Source: Inia geoffrensis (taxonomy: Eukaryota > Chordata > Mammalia > Artiodactyla > Iniidae). Taken from it: a DNA stretch of 64,000 bases. The translations under genes and the position numbers were made by a program. The stretch lies in NCBI GenBank assembly GCA_036417435.1, contig CM070901.1, positions 4,066,001 to 4,130,000 of the forward strand, read 5' to 3'. The notes beneath the pieces were generated by a model. It was not told the DNA's origin. It saw only the letters and a list, made by a program, of their open reading frames with translations, and searched no databases. Below, in pieces: positions 51,535 to 63,832 of the stretch (within the stretch, counting starts at the first letter, position 1; every line of letters begins with the position of its first letter).

Positions 51535-54444
51535 TGTACTTTTTAATTTTATATTTTTATTTATATTAGGATATTATACAATTTTCAAAGCTAACAACAG
51601 CGTCTTTATAGTATGTGTATTGGTAGCATAACAAAATAAAAGTACTTCACAAAAGAAGTCCATATTACAGTACTATTGAAATAGGAGGCATATGATAATT
51701 ATGCATTCGTGGGTTATAAACATAATACATTCATTTTAAAGAAAAAACATTTAATATGAATAACATTTTGGTTAAAATAAATATGCAAATGTTAACAGTA
51801 ACACCTGAAGTGTACATTGATACAAGAATGGTGTTTGTTTTGTAATAGACACTATGTAGAATGGTAAGCAGTCATGAAGTGGCTGTCCTGTCTTACTAAA
51901 TTCACAATCATTGCACATTGCTGAACGCTTTATTTATACAGGGATACGCTTCATCCACCATTCCTAAACCTCAGCATACGAAACAAAGTCACCCCATGTT
52001 GTGTCCTGGGGAACTAGTACCAAAGTCTAAAATAAGGGTTAGAATCAGATGTAGCTTTCATTTTACTGTTCCTCATATTAAGTCAAATGTTTTACTTAAT
52101 CAATACAAAATTTACTTATAAACAGATATACAAAGAGAACATTTTATAGGTGATTATAAAAATTAATCATCTTCATAATTCTTTGAAATGATCCCGTTCA
52201 AAATTAAAATTTGTTATGTGCAGTGGTTTCTGCAAGAAAAATATGAACACTTAGATAAAGATACAATATCCAAAACAAAAAGTTTCTATATGTAGAAAAC
52301 AATAATGGACTTCCCTGATCAATAAATTCTTCCCAACTATTCCCTTCCAGCAGATAGATTCACTTAAAAGAAAAGTTTAAATCTCTGCTTAGAAGTCCTG
52401 TGAGGCGTTAAGCTGATGATTTTTAGATCCACGTATCTTTAAAGATTTCAAGAAAAAGGAGTGTATCTGTTCCAACTAGAGAACATTTCACCTCCATGAA
52501 TCATTATTACATTAAAATGAACATGACACCAACGGTCAACAGAAACAATTCCCCTCGTCACTCTGGAGAGGAGGGTGTGGGCGTCCAATGCGGTCCAAGT
52601 CACCAGAATCTGGGAGAAATGGCGTGCCCGGCCCTCACATACAGAATGACCACCTCTCCTCTGTCTGTCCCGGGATAAAATTGCCCTCCATTCAGAACTG
52701 ATTAAGATACTGTAGCTGACTAAATTTAGAAAAGAAGTTTACACTTTTGCCCTTTGTACATTTTTAAAGTTTACAAATGACTCAGACGTATTCAAATGCT
52801 TGTAAGAAAAAATACTTCTGTGGAAAAAAATAAAACTAGCAGTTATATGGGCTAAAGGTAGGTGTTCTCTGAGCATGAGGGTTTCCTGTTGGCAGGATTA
52901 TTGTCCCAAGGTTACATGGTGGCATGGCGTCCTTAGACAGTGACTGCCATGCAGCCTTTTGGCTTCACAACTCTGGGAGGAGCTGGTCACCACTAACATG
53001 AAGGCTTTCAGGGAAAACATCTCCATGACAGCATTTACTAAACTCTGCCCATTTCCTTAAACTAAACGAAGTGTTACCATCTTTGTTATCTTTATGCATG
53101 AATACAGTACTTTGCCTTAAAAGCTTCTCAATAGAAACGTTTAGCTCATAAAAATTCTGTTTGTGGTAGTGGCCAGTTTTCATTTCTTTAAACATATTCT
53201 CAAGTTACAACCTTGTTGGATAAATTGAAACAGTATCAACATTCACAGCGACAGTACAATGCACATCCCTCTTCCTAACAAGACACGGCACCGTGCATAC
53301 ACAGTGGCCCAAATTTTCAAAATTGAAAATAAAAATGTTTTCAATCCAGGAAAAGTGTTGGTATATCAAATATTTATTTTAAGGTTATTATGTTGCCAGA
53401 AAATCTGAAACATTAGTGGATAAAATGCACGTACAATATAAATAGGAAAGTAACCTGAAGAATAAAAAAAAATTTCTGAAGGGGATCGATCAGAACTTCA
53501 ATAAAATCTATGAATAAAAACATATGCTTACACTATAGTGTACAATCATGAGTAGAGCATTTAAATTTATAAAGAAACTGAAAATAGTACTGCAGGATTA
53601 TTCAAAGAATATTTTTCAAATGTACAAAGAATAGTAAAAACACACAGAAAAGCCTTGGGCAATGTGCAACTTGGAAAATTACTACCACACCAGCCAAACA
53701 AATCCTTAACCACTTTTTAAATGGATTCATTTATACCATTTTAATGCAAGGAGAATTTCAAAGATATTAAAAATAAAACAAAATAAAGCAGAAAACTCTT
53801 CAGTGTCTGACTCACATTTTATCTCCAAATCTTTTCACATTTAATAGTTGCATTTTGAATGTATAAGCTATTTTAAATCTATAAGAGTTTTAAAGACTTC
53901 TCAAATAGTTCATATGTCTACATTTATCTTTACGAATCCTATTTGAAAGCTACAATGCTAAGAACTAAAACACATACTTCAAACTTCTAAAAATAAAATA
54001 ATCACAAAAGTTCACAATTGGGTTCATCTCAAATGTCCATAAATAACTGGAGAGCAGCACACAAGGCACATGTTCAGATACCTTCCTCAGGCTGCACGTC
54101 TGTCCCAATGGGGCCAAGCCGAGCCACCAACATTTGGCACTGAGAGTCTATCTGGACACAACTTATCGGCACAAAACTCAAAATAATTCTAAAAATCTTT
54201 AGCCAATAAAAATCATCATGTTCCATTTGCTCTCCTAACACGCAATCTGATGATTCCAAAGTCACTGGGGTTTGCAAGAAGGTGACTTAAATTGGTACAA
54301 AATGAAGCTTAGATGAAAACTGGTTAAGGATTCAAAGTACACTAGCTCTGAAATATTCATCTTAACACTCAAGAACAGGGAGGTATGATTTGCACAGAAA
54401 TACTTGAACTTGGGTTGCTTACGTCCTCCACGCCGTCCATGAGC
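51535..54444 (-). other. NEK7: NEK7 3' UTR (inferred extent)
   Basis: About 2.9 kb of AT-rich sequence lies between the NEK7 stop codon and the candidate distal poly(A) signal. It is free of recognisable L1 and SINE insertions, in contrast with both flanks, which fits a transcribed and constrained UTR. The start is fixed by the stop codon. The distal end is inferred from the AATAAA plus GU-rich pair. No conserved regulatory motif can be claimed from one sequence. Confidence 0.6.
51556..51561 (-). promoter_or_regulatory. Candidate NEK7 distal polyadenylation signal
   Basis: TTTATT on the plus strand is AATAAA on the minus strand. About 30-50 bases downstream on the minus strand lies a GU-rich element (complement of CATACATACATA at 51513-51524), the usual arrangement for a cleavage site near 51530-51545. 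Other AATAAA copies further upstream in the UTR (for example near 51930 and 53362) could serve as proximal sites. Confidence 0.5.
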
Positions 54445-54555
54445 TCAGCTGCTGGCCATGCAGGCGTGCATCCTCTTGGCCACGTCGTACACATACGTGA
54501 TGTCTGGTCGCTTTTCTGGGTCTGGGTTGATGCACATGTTCACCAACTGCCGCAG
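54445..54555 (-). CDS. NEK7: NEK7 terminal coding exon
   Basis: The minus strand encodes 36 residues and a TGA stop: LRQLVNMCINPDPEKRPDIT, then YVYDVAKRMHACMASS. This is the end of the kinase C-lobe (the EKRPD element contains the conserved subdomain XI Arg) and the short tail of NEK7, a NIMA-related Ser/Thr kinase. NEK7 acts at the centrosome in mitosis and binds NLRP3 in inflammasome assembly. The exon opens after TTTTCTGTCTTTGCAG, a good splice acceptor at 54556-54557, and starts in phase 0, so it is 37 codons including the stop. Compared with the human protein as I remember it, there is Ile for Val after RPD and Met for Thr four residues from the end. NEK6, the close paralogue, has a different tail, so NEK7 is the better call. 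The upstream exons lie beyond the right edge of the window. Confidence 0.93.
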   Translation of the reverse strand: MRQLVNMCINPDPEKRPDITYVYDVAKRMHACMASS

Positions 54556-55171
54556 CTGCAAAGACAGAAAATTTTTCTGACAACCTGCTTCAGGAAACCA
54601 CTCTGGTCGGACAGTAACAAGGAACACACTTTGAACAGCTATTGACTTACAGGGTAAGTGTTCCACTAAATGTTTATTTGGCTGGAAATATATGTGACCG
54701 CTGTCAATGTCTTTACAATTAGTGGAAGGATCTAAGAAGCATATTCATTGGTGAGTGTTAATGTCAAGCATGGAGCATTCTCCATAATCAGAGGCTTTAC
54801 AATGATCTTATAATCTTTCAAAGAAGTTTAATCAGAAGACAGAAGTCATGAAAGACAGTAAGTTTTGAACTCTAAGTCTCCAAATTAACTGAAGATCTCT
54901 ACACATTTATTTGATCTAAAGTTTACAATAGCCTTGATTGTAAGTTAAATTAAAAGGAAATTAGGATAAATGGTTATCACATACATTTATCATAAACCAA
55001 TTTATATATTTGTATATATATAAAGTTTTTATTAGTTTTAAAGTAAAAGCACTCCTCCAAACTAAGAATAATAAAGGCAAACTAAGTAACAAACAGTATT
55101 CTAATTCTCAACTGTATGAATTAGTATTTATATCCTCATTTTATAGATGAGAGGACTGAGGTTTACTTCCT
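54556..55171 (-). other. NEK7: NEK7 last intron, 3' portion
   Basis: Intronic AT-rich sequence next to the splice acceptor, with a short TA-rich stretch near 55010-55022. I see no repeat or exon in it. The intron continues through the mariner and L1 to at least the window end. Confidence 0.75.
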
Positions 55172-55173
55172 TA

Positions 55174-56455
55174 TTGGGTTGGCCAAAAGGTTCATTTGGT
55201 TTTTTCCGTAAGATGGATCTAGTAGCATCAGTTGTCTTTAACTTCATTCAAAACAATTTTGTTAAGATTGTATATGGCAGCTGTCATATCAGTGTGCATT
55301 TAAAAAAAGACTAATCACAATTGATGAAGTTTTGTGTAGTTATTTTAATATTGAAGATGGAAGGAAAACAACATTTTCAGCATATTCTGCTTTATTATTT
55401 CAAGAAAGGTAAAAATGTAACCGAAATGCAAAAAAAAGATTTGTGCAGTGCATGGAGAAGGTGCTGTGACTGGTCAAACGTGTCAAAAGTAGTTTGTGAA
55501 GTTCTGTGCTGGAGATTTCTTGCTGGACGATGCTCCACGGTCGGGTAGACCAGTTGAAGTTGATAGCGATCAAATCGAGACATTAATTGAGAACAATCAG
55601 TGTTATACCACGTGGGAGATAGCCCACATACTCAAAATATCCAAATCAAGCGCTGAAAATCATTTGCACCAGCTTGGCTATATGATTTGCTTTGACGTTT
55701 GGGTTCCACATAGGTTAAGTGAAAAAAAAACCTTCTTGACAGTATTTCCACATGCAATTCTCTACTTAAACGTATGAAAACATACCATTTTTAAAACAAA
55801 TTGTGACGGGCGATGAAAAGTGGATACCGTACAATAATGTGGAATAGAAGAGATCATGGGGTAAGTGAAATGAAGCACCACCAGCCACACCAAAGGCCAG
55901 TCTTTATCCAAAGAAGGTGATGTTGTGTATATGGTGGGATTGAAAGGGAGTCCTCTATTATGAGCTCCTTCTGGAAAACCAAATGACTAATTCCAACAAG
56001 GACTGCTCCCAGTTAGACCAACTGAAAGCAGGACTCAACAAAAAGTGTCTGGAATTAGTCAAGAGAAAACACATAATCTTCCATCAGGATGACGCAAGAC
56101 CACATGTTTCTTTGATGACGAGGCGAAAACTGTTACACCTTGGCTGGAAAGTTCTGATTCATCCACCATATTCACCAGACATTGCACGTTTGGATTTCCA
56201 TTTATTTGTCTTTACAAAATTCTCTTAATGGAAAATATTTCAACTCCTCAGAAGACTGTAAAAGGCACCCGGAACAGTTCTTTACTCAAAAAGATAAAAA
56301 GTTTTGGGAAGATGGAATTATGAAGTGGCCTGAAAAATGGCAGAAAGTAGTGGAACAAAAGGGTGAATACGTTGTTCAATAAAGTTGTTGGTGAAAATGA
56401 AAATTGTGTCTTTTATTTTTACTTAAAAACTGAAGGCACTTTTTGGAGAACCCAA
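55174..56455 (+). mobile_element. Full-length mariner DNA transposon (inactive)
   Basis: The element is 1282 bp, the usual size for a mariner. The left terminus starts TTGGGTTGGCCAAAAGG and the right terminus ends CTTTTTGGAGAACCCAA, an imperfect inverted pair. A TA dinucleotide lies immediately outside each end (55172-55173 and 56456-56457), the expected target duplication. I recognise the left terminus as that of a mariner group common in cetartiodactyl genomes. It sits in the last intron of NEK7, in opposite orientation to NEK7. Confidence 0.92.
55321..56382 (+). pseudogene. Mariner transposase remnant
   Basis: Fragments in several frames follow the order of a mariner transposase of about 345 residues. 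They are: an N-terminal stretch from ATG at 55321; LDDAPRSGRPVEVDSDQ and a helix-turn-helix stretch (EIAHILKISKSS) at 55496-55690; VPHRLSE; the first catalytic Asp in VTGDEKWIPY (about 55805); the second in FHQDDARPH (about 56080); and the third in PPYSPDIARLDFHLF (about 56165-56210), in keeping with a D,D34D arrangement. Frame changes and in-frame stops (for example TAG after the IPYNNVE segment at about 55846) show that it cannot encode a working enzyme. Confidence 0.85.
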
Positions 56456-56457
56456 TA

Positions 56458-57932
56458 CATCACAGAAAAAAGCACATTTTGACAAATTAAGAAAATATCC
56501 TTCCATCTGATCCTACAGCCAATGAGTGAAGGATATAGAATTATTCTTAATTCTAATTGCCATAGTTTATGAAAACACACGTCTCTGTAATCTGGTCTTT
56601 CCCAGATGACAAGCCAAATCAAGAGGAAGAACCAGATTCTTTAGTATTTAAGTATGTCTTTGAAATTATTCAGATATTCTGAACACTTGTATTCACTCTT
56701 TCTCGCCAGTATAACAGCACTTAAACGATCAAATCACTGTAATTTCTTCACAGTCCTCAACGTCCGCCACGAAGATTTTTTTCATCTGGAGGAAACAGAA
56801 GCTGGTGATAAAAATCTGTGGGCTGAGTCTGTTAACAGTGCGACGAGGAAGGCCACTACCAGTGAGACAAGTCAGCTGGAAAGAAGGTGTGTGGAAGGTG
56901 GCCCCCAGGGGAGGGGAGAGGAGGGGAGGAGATGGACGGGGCTGTGGAAGCCGGGCTCGCTCAAGGCACCTGCAGCCCTGTGCCCTGAGGTAAGGCACTG
57001 TCTCCCGAGGTTTCTTTCTTCATCTATTCAAAAAGGAGGCTGGAGTAGATAACCTATAAGGATTCTTCTAGCTCTAGCCCCTAGGTTGTATGATGCTACC
57101 AGAATGAAGTTTAATGATACGACTTCACATCTAGAAGTTCAACAACGCTGACAGTTAATGGGAGACCCAGTGAGAGGGTCTGAGGATTTCAATTTCTATT
57201 CTTTGCAGTGGCGCAGAGGATAGTATTCAACATTCTAAGGGGTATGGCCATTCACAAGGCATCTTACTATGGTGATCTAAGAGAGATTTAAATCAGAAAG
57301 AGGTTGGCATTTTACCCATTAAAATAAAAACAAATACACCCAGTTATACACAATATAGAAAACAGCAGGAAAACTATAATGATACTTATATTTAAAAAGA
57401 CAATGTTTTCTAACACGTCACCTAGTTGTCAGGAATTTTGTTTAGAGATGAAAATGATAAAAGGAGCAGGAAGGATACCTGTGGTACCAAAATTAATTCT
57501 ATTTAACCAAGATACAAGCAGATGCAATAGCCATTTTTTGACTGAATGAAACTGCTGCACCCTTCAGGCTAGTCAAGAAACCTCACTTTTCCTGCACAAT
57601 AATTCAGAATAGGGTGAACTTTCCAACCTACTGTGGCAAATGCTTGGCCCTCACATGCTCCCGCCATGAGGATTGCAGCTGAAGGAGACAGGATCTCTGG
57701 CTCCCCAGGTGGAAGACGAGAGCCAGAAGTAATCGAAAGGGGAAGGGACCAAGAGTGAGGGAAATGGAGAGGTGGATGAGCATCGTAAGGACAGGCTTCA
57801 CAGGGACACCAGGCGAAGCAGAAACCCCACAGCAGATGGAGCCAGAGCAACCCACCATGTGCTTTTTCCTCCCCATTTATGTGGCTCAATCTCCTTCAGA
57901 TACGTGGTTTATTTTCTCATAAAGACTTTTCT
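56458..57932 (-). other. NEK7: NEK7 intron between mariner and L1
   Basis: Non-coding. A MIR-like fragment is seen at about 56985-57095. A purine/GC-rich patch at 56850-56990 gives overlapping open frames on both strands but no family resemblance. No exon of NEK7 is recognisable. Confidence 0.6.
56985..57095 (+). mobile_element. MIR-like SINE fragment
   Basis: The phrases CATCTATTCAAAAAGGAGG, CTGGAGTAGATAACCTATAAGG and TTCTTCTAGCTCTAG follow the 3' part of a MIR-family element (TCATCTGTAAAATGGGG...GGACTAGATGATCTCTAAGG...CCAGCTCTA) in the plus orientation, with heavy divergence. Confidence 0.6.
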
Positions 57933-58885
57933 GGGCGGTGGAGACGAGATGGCAGAGTAGAAGGATGTAAGCTCACCTCGTCTTATAAAAACACCAAAAG
58001 CACAACTGCTGTACAACCAGTGAGAAAAAAATTCTTGAACCTACCAAAAAAGATATCCTACATCGAAACACAAGGAAGAAGCTACAACAAGGCAGAGGAG
58101 GGGCACAATCGCAATAAAATCAACTCCCATACCCGCTAGGTGGGCGAGACACAAACTGGAAATAATTATATCACAGAGGTTTTCCCAGAGGAGTGAAAGT
58201 TCTGAGCCCCACATCAGGCTCCCCAGCCTGGGTGTCTGGCAACAGGAGGAGGAACCCCCAGAGCATCTGGCTTTGAAGGCCAGTGGGATTTGATTGCAGG
58301 AATTCTACAGGACTGGGGAAACGAACTCCACGCTTGGAAGGTACACCGAAGGTCTTGTGAGCACCAGAACCAGGGGAAAAAGCAGTGACCTCATATGAGT
58401 CTGGGTCAGACCCACCTGCTGGTATTGGAGGGTCTCCTGCGAAGGTGGGAGGTGGCTTTGGCTCACTGTGGGGAAGAAAGACACTGACAGTGGCAGTTCT
58501 GCCAAGTCCTCATTGGCATGAGCACTCCTGAAGGCCACCATTTTCTCACCAAGGCCTGGCTCCACCCAACAGCCTATAGGCTCCAGTGCTGGGATGCTTC
58601 AGGCCAAACGACCAACAGGGCAGGACCACAGCACCACCCATCAGCAGAAAAGTCTTCCGGAGGCCACAGCTGCCTGCTAAACACACCCCTTGACATGGCC
58701 CTGCCCACCAGAGGGAAAAGACCGGGCTCCACCCACCAGCGGGCAGGAACCAGTCTCTCCCACAGGAAGCCTGCACAATCCTCTTAGATAGCCTCATCCA
58801 CTAGGGGGGAAGATGGCAGAAACAAGAAGAACTACAACCCTGCAGCCTGCAGAATGGAAACTGCAATCACAGAAAGTAAGACAAA
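57933..58885 (+). promoter_or_regulatory. L1 5' UTR (internal promoter region)
   Basis: About 950 bp of GC-rich sequence lies between the L1 start and ORF1, with the ATGGCAGAGTAGAAGG start motif. In L1 this region carries the internal RNA polymerase II promoter. Point changes and small gaps are evident against the family. Whether any activity remains cannot be judged from sequence. Confidence 0.75.
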
Positions 58886-59785
58886 ATGAGAAGGCAGTAG
58901 ACTACATCCCAGAAAAAGGAACAAGATAGAACCCCAGAAGACAAACTCAGTGGAGATAGGAAATCAACCCAAAAAAGAATTCAGAGCAATGAGAGTAAAG
59001 ATGATCCGAGATCTTGGAAAAGAATGGAGGCACAGATTGAGAAGATACAAGAAATGTTTAACAAAGACCTAGAAGAACTAAAGGAAAACAAACAGAGATG
59101 AACAATACAATAACTGAAATGAAAAACATGCTAGAAGGAAACAACAGCAGAGTAACTGAGGGAGAAAAACAGATAAGTAACCTGGAAAACAGAATGGTGG
59201 AAATCACTGCTGCAGAACAGAATAAGGAGAAAAGAATGAAAAGAAATGAAGACACTCTAAGAGACCTCTGGGACAACATTCAGTGCACCAACATTCGCAT
59301 TATAGGGGTCTCAGAAGGAGAAGAGAGAGAGAGAAAGGACCTGAGAAAACATCTGAAGAGCTTATAGCTGAAAACTTCCCTAACATGGTAAAGGAAACAG
59401 TCACCCAAGTCCAGGAAGTGCAGAGTCCCAGGCAGGATGAACCCAAGGAGGAACACGCCAGGACACGCAGTAATCAAACTGACAAAAATTAAAGACAAAG
59501 AAAAAAATATTAAAAGTAAGAAGAGTAAAGCAAAAAATAACATACCAAGAGAACTCCCATAAGGTTACCAGCTGATTTTTCAACAGAAACTCTGCAGGCC
59601 AGAAGGGAGTGGCATGATATATTTAAATTGATGAAAGGGAAGAACCTACAAAGAAGAATACTCTACCCAGCAAGGCTCTCATTCAGATCTGACAAAGAAG
59701 TCAAAAGCTTTTAGACAAGCAAAAGCTAAGAGAATCCAACACCACCAGACCAGCTTTGCAACAAACGCTAAAGGAACTTCTCTAG
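58886..59785 (+). pseudogene. L1 ORF1 (RNA-binding chaperone), broken
   Basis: The start context is AAAATGAGAAGGCAGTAG: the fifth codon is TAG, where the family normally has a sense codon. Downstream, 59098-59367 encodes the coiled-coil part (MNNTITEMKNMLEGN, ISNLENRMVEITAAEQNKEK) and the start of the RRM (TNIRIIGVSEGEE). A small insertion in the GAGAGAGAGA tract near 59325 shifts the frame, and the rest of the RRM continues at 59283-59492 in another frame (EELIAENFPNMVKETVTQVQ). The C-terminal domain follows with further frame changes, and the family stop is at 59783-59785 (CTTCTCTAG). Confidence 0.85.
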
Positions 59786-60164
59786 GCAGAAAAGAAAAGG
59801 TCACAACTAGAAACAAGAATATTATGAATGGAAAAGCTCACCAGTAAAGGCAAATATACAGTAAAGGTAGGAAATCATCCACACAGAAATATATCAAAAC
59901 CAGCAATCATGAGGAGGTACACATGCGGGATATTGGAAATGCATTTGAAATTAAAAGACAAGCAAAATAATGTTTATATAAAGACTGCTATATCAAAACT
60001 TCATGGTAACCACAAAACAAAAATCTACAATAGATACACACACACAAAAACAAAAAGGAATCCAAACACAACACTAAAGTTAGTCATCAAATTACAAAAG
60101 AAGAGAACAAAAGAGGAAGGGAAGAAAAAAGACCTACAAAAACAAACACAAAACAATTAACAAA

Positions 60165-63100
60165 ATGGCAATAAGGACATACATGTCAATAATTACCTTG
60201 AACATAAACAGATTAAACACTCCAACCAAAAGACACAGACTGGCTGAATGGATACAAAAACAAGACCCATATATATGCCATCTACAAGAGACCCACGTCA
60301 GACCTAGGGACACATACAGACTGAAAGTGAGGGGACAGAGAAAGGTATTCCATGCAAATGGAAATCAAAAGAAAGCTGGAGTAGCAATACTCATATCAGA
60401 CAAAACAGACTTTAAAATAAAGACTGTTACAAGAGAGAAAGAAGGACACTACATAGTGATCAGGGGATCAATCCAAGAAGAAGATAGAACAATTGTAAAT
60501 ATATATGCACCCAACATCGGAGCACATCAATATATAAGGCAAATACTAACAGCCATAAAAGGAGAAATCGACAGTAACACAATAATAGTGGGGGAATGTA
60601 ATACTCCACCTTCATCAATGGACACATCTTCCAGACAGAAAATTAATAAGGAAACACAGGCCTTAAATGTCACATTAGACCAGATGTAGTTACTTGATAT
60701 TTATAGAGCATTCCATCCAAAAGCAGCAGAATACACATTCTTTTCAAGTGTGCATGGAACATTCTCCAGGATAGATCACATACTGGGCCACAAAATGAGC
60801 CTCAGTAAATTTAAGAAAACTGAAATCATATCACACATCTTTTCAGAACACACAAAAAAAACTGTAAAAAACATAAACACGTGGAGGCTAAACATTATGC
60901 TACTAAACAACCACTGAAGAAATCAAAGAGGAAATCCAAAAATACCTAGAGACAAATGAAAACGAAAGCCTGACAAATGAAAATGAAAGCATGAGGTAAA
61001 AGCAGTTCTAAGAGGGAAGTTTATAGCAATACAAGCTTACCTCAGGAAACAAGAAAAATCTCAAATAAACCACCTAAACTTACACCTAAAGCAACTAGAG
61101 AAAGAAGAACAAAGAAGACCCAAAGTTAATAGGACAGAAATCATAAGATCAGAGCAGAAATAAATGAAATAGAAACAAAACAATAGCGAAGATCAATGAA
61201 ACTAAAAAGCTGGTTCTTTGAAAAGATAAACAAAATTGATAAACCTTTAGCCAGATTCATCAAGAAAAAAAGGGAGAGGGCTCAAATCAATAAAATTAGA
61301 AATGAAAAGGAAGTTACAACGGACACCACAGAAATAAAAAGGACTCTAAGAGACAACTAAAAGCAACTTTATGCCAATAAAATGAACAACCTAGAAGAAA
61401 TGGACAAATTCTTAGCAAGGTATAATCTCCCAAGACTGAACCAGGAAGAAATTGAAAATATAAACAGACCAATCACAAGTACTGAAATTGAAACTGTGAT
61501 TTAAAAACTCCCAATAAGCAAAAGTCCAGGACCATATGGCTTCACAACTGAACAACCGAATTCTACTGAACACTTAGAGAAGAGTTACTACCTATCCTTC
61601 TGACACTACTCAAAAAATCTGCAGAGGAAGAAATACTTCCGAACTCTATGAGGCCATGATCACCCTGATACCAAAGTCAGACAAAGATATCACACAATAA
61701 GAAAATTCCAGGCCAGTATCACTGATGACCACAGATGCAAAAATCCTCAACAAAATACTAGCAAACCAATTCCAACAATACATTAAAAGGATCATACACC
61801 ATGATCAGTGGGGGTATCCCAGGGATGCAAGGAACTTTCAAGGTCTGCATATCAATCCATGTGAATCCATCATCAACGAACTGAGGAAGAAAAACCATAT
61901 GATCCTCTCAATAGAGGCAGGAAAAGCTTTTGGTAAAAATCAACATCCACTTATGATAAAAACTCTCCAGAAAATGGACATAAAGGGAACATACCTCAAC
62001 ATAATGAAGGTCGTATTTGGCAAAACCTCAGCTAACATCATACTCAATGGAGAGAAGCTGAGAGCATTTCCCCTAAGATCAGGAACAAGACAAGGATGTC
62101 CACTCTAGCTCACCTCTTTTATTTAACATAGTTTTGGAAGTCTTAACCACAGCAATCAGAGCAGAAAAAGAAATAAAAGGAATCCAAACTGGAAAAGAAG
62201 GGGTAAAACTGGCACTGTCTGCAGATGACATGATAGTCTACATAGAAAATCCTAAAGATGCTAACAGAAAACTACTAGAGCTCATCAATGAATTCAGCAA
62301 AGTGACAGCATACAAAATTTGTATGCACAGAAATCTCTTGCATTTCTATACACTAACAACAAAAGATCCAAAAAAGAAACCCAGGGAACAGTCCCATTTA
62401 CCAGCACATCAAAAACAATAAAATACCTAGGAATAAACCTACCTAAGGAGGCAGAAGACCTGTACTCTGAAAACCATAAGATGCTGATGAAAGAAATAGA
62501 AGATGACACAAACAGATGGAAAGATATATCATGTTCTTGGACTGGAAGAATCAATATTGTGAAAATGACTATGCTACACAAGGCAATCTACAGATGCAAT
62601 CCAATCCTTATCAAATTACCAATGGCATTTTTCACAGAACTAGAACAAAAATTTTTTAAATTTGTATGGAGACACAAAAGACCCCGAATAGCCAAAACAA
62701 TCCTGAGAAAGAAAAAGGGGCTGGAGGAATCAGGCTCCCTTGACTTCAGATTATACTACAAAGCTACAGTCATCAAAACAGTATGGTACTGGCACAAAAA
62801 CAGAAATATAGATCAATGGAACAGGACAGAAAGTCTCAAGATAAACTCATGCACCTATGGTCACCTAATCTGTGACAAAGGAGGAAGGATTTACAATGGA
62901 GAAAAGACAGTCTCTTCAATAAGTGGTGCTGGGAAAACTGGACAGCTTACATGTAAAAGAATGAAATTAGAACACTGTCTAACACCACATAGAAAAATAC
63001 ACTCAAAATGGATCAAAGACCTAAATGTAAAACCAGATACTATAAAACTCTTAGAGCATAACATAGAGCACTCTCTGACATAAATTGCTGCAATATCTTT

Positions 63101-63832
63101 TTTGATCCTTCTCCCAGAGTAATGGAAATAAAAACAAAAATAAAGAAATGGGATCTAATTAAACTCAAAAGCTTTTGCACAGCAAAGGAACCATAAACAA
63201 ATGAAAAGAAAACCCCAGAATGGGAGAAAATATTTGCAAACAATGCGACTGACAAAGGATTAATCTCCAAAATTTACAAATAGCTCATGCAGCTCATTGT
63301 CAAATGCAGAAAAACAAAAAGAACAACCCTATCAAAACATGGGCAGAAGATATAAACAGACAGTTCTCCAAAGAAGACATACAGATGGCCAAGAGGCACA
63401 TGAAAGGATGCTCAACATCACTAACACTAGAGAAATACAAATCAAATGAGATATCACCTCACACTAGTCAGAATGGTCATCATCAAAAATCCTATAAACA
63501 ATAAATGCTGGAGAGGGTGTGGAGAGAAGGGAACCCTCCTACACTGTTTCTGGGAATATAAACTGGTGCAGCCACCATGGAGAACATTATGGAAGTTCTT
63601 TAAAAAAACAAAAATAGAGCTCCCATATGATCCAGAAATCCCACTCCTGGGCATATATCTGGAGAAAACCATAATTCAAAAAGATCCATGCACCCTAATG
63701 TTCACTACAGCATTATTTGCAATAGCCAGGACATGGAAGCAACCTAAATGTTCATTGACAGATCAATGGATAAAGAAGATGTGGTACATATATATATACA
63801 ATGGAATATTACTCACCCATAAAAAAGAATGA
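60165..63832 (+). pseudogene. L1 ORF2 (endonuclease-RT), broken
   Basis: It starts at ATG 60165. The first 174 codons are intact and cover most of the endonuclease: TLNINRLNTPTKRHRLAEWI, the catalytic-loop Glu in HLQETHV, and NIYAPNIGAHQYIRQIL. A TAG at 60687 ends this frame. RT segments resume at 61725-62108 (QGCPL at the end) and 62134-62421, where the catalytic box reads SADD instead of FADD (about 62218-62229). A long C-terminal stretch is open at 62319-63083. The last segment, 63446-63832, holds [18 protein letters not shown] (last Cys of the C-x3-C-x7-H-x4-C pattern replaced by Tyr) and ends THKKE. At least five frame breaks are present. Confidence 0.88.

Noticed and set aside
56654..57052. 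Overlapping open frames on both strands in a GC/purine-rich patch, considered as a possible NEK7 exon
   Set aside because: No resemblance to kinase sequence on the minus strand, no well-placed splice pair, and low-complexity composition.
57569..57889. 106- and 82-codon minus-strand frames upstream of the L1, considered as an exon
   Set aside because: No recognisable domain and two overlapping frames of equal quality. It looks like ordinary intron sequence.
58305..58797. Open frames in both directions at the start of the plus-strand L1
   Set aside because: They lie inside the GC-rich L1 5' UTR, where chance frames are expected.
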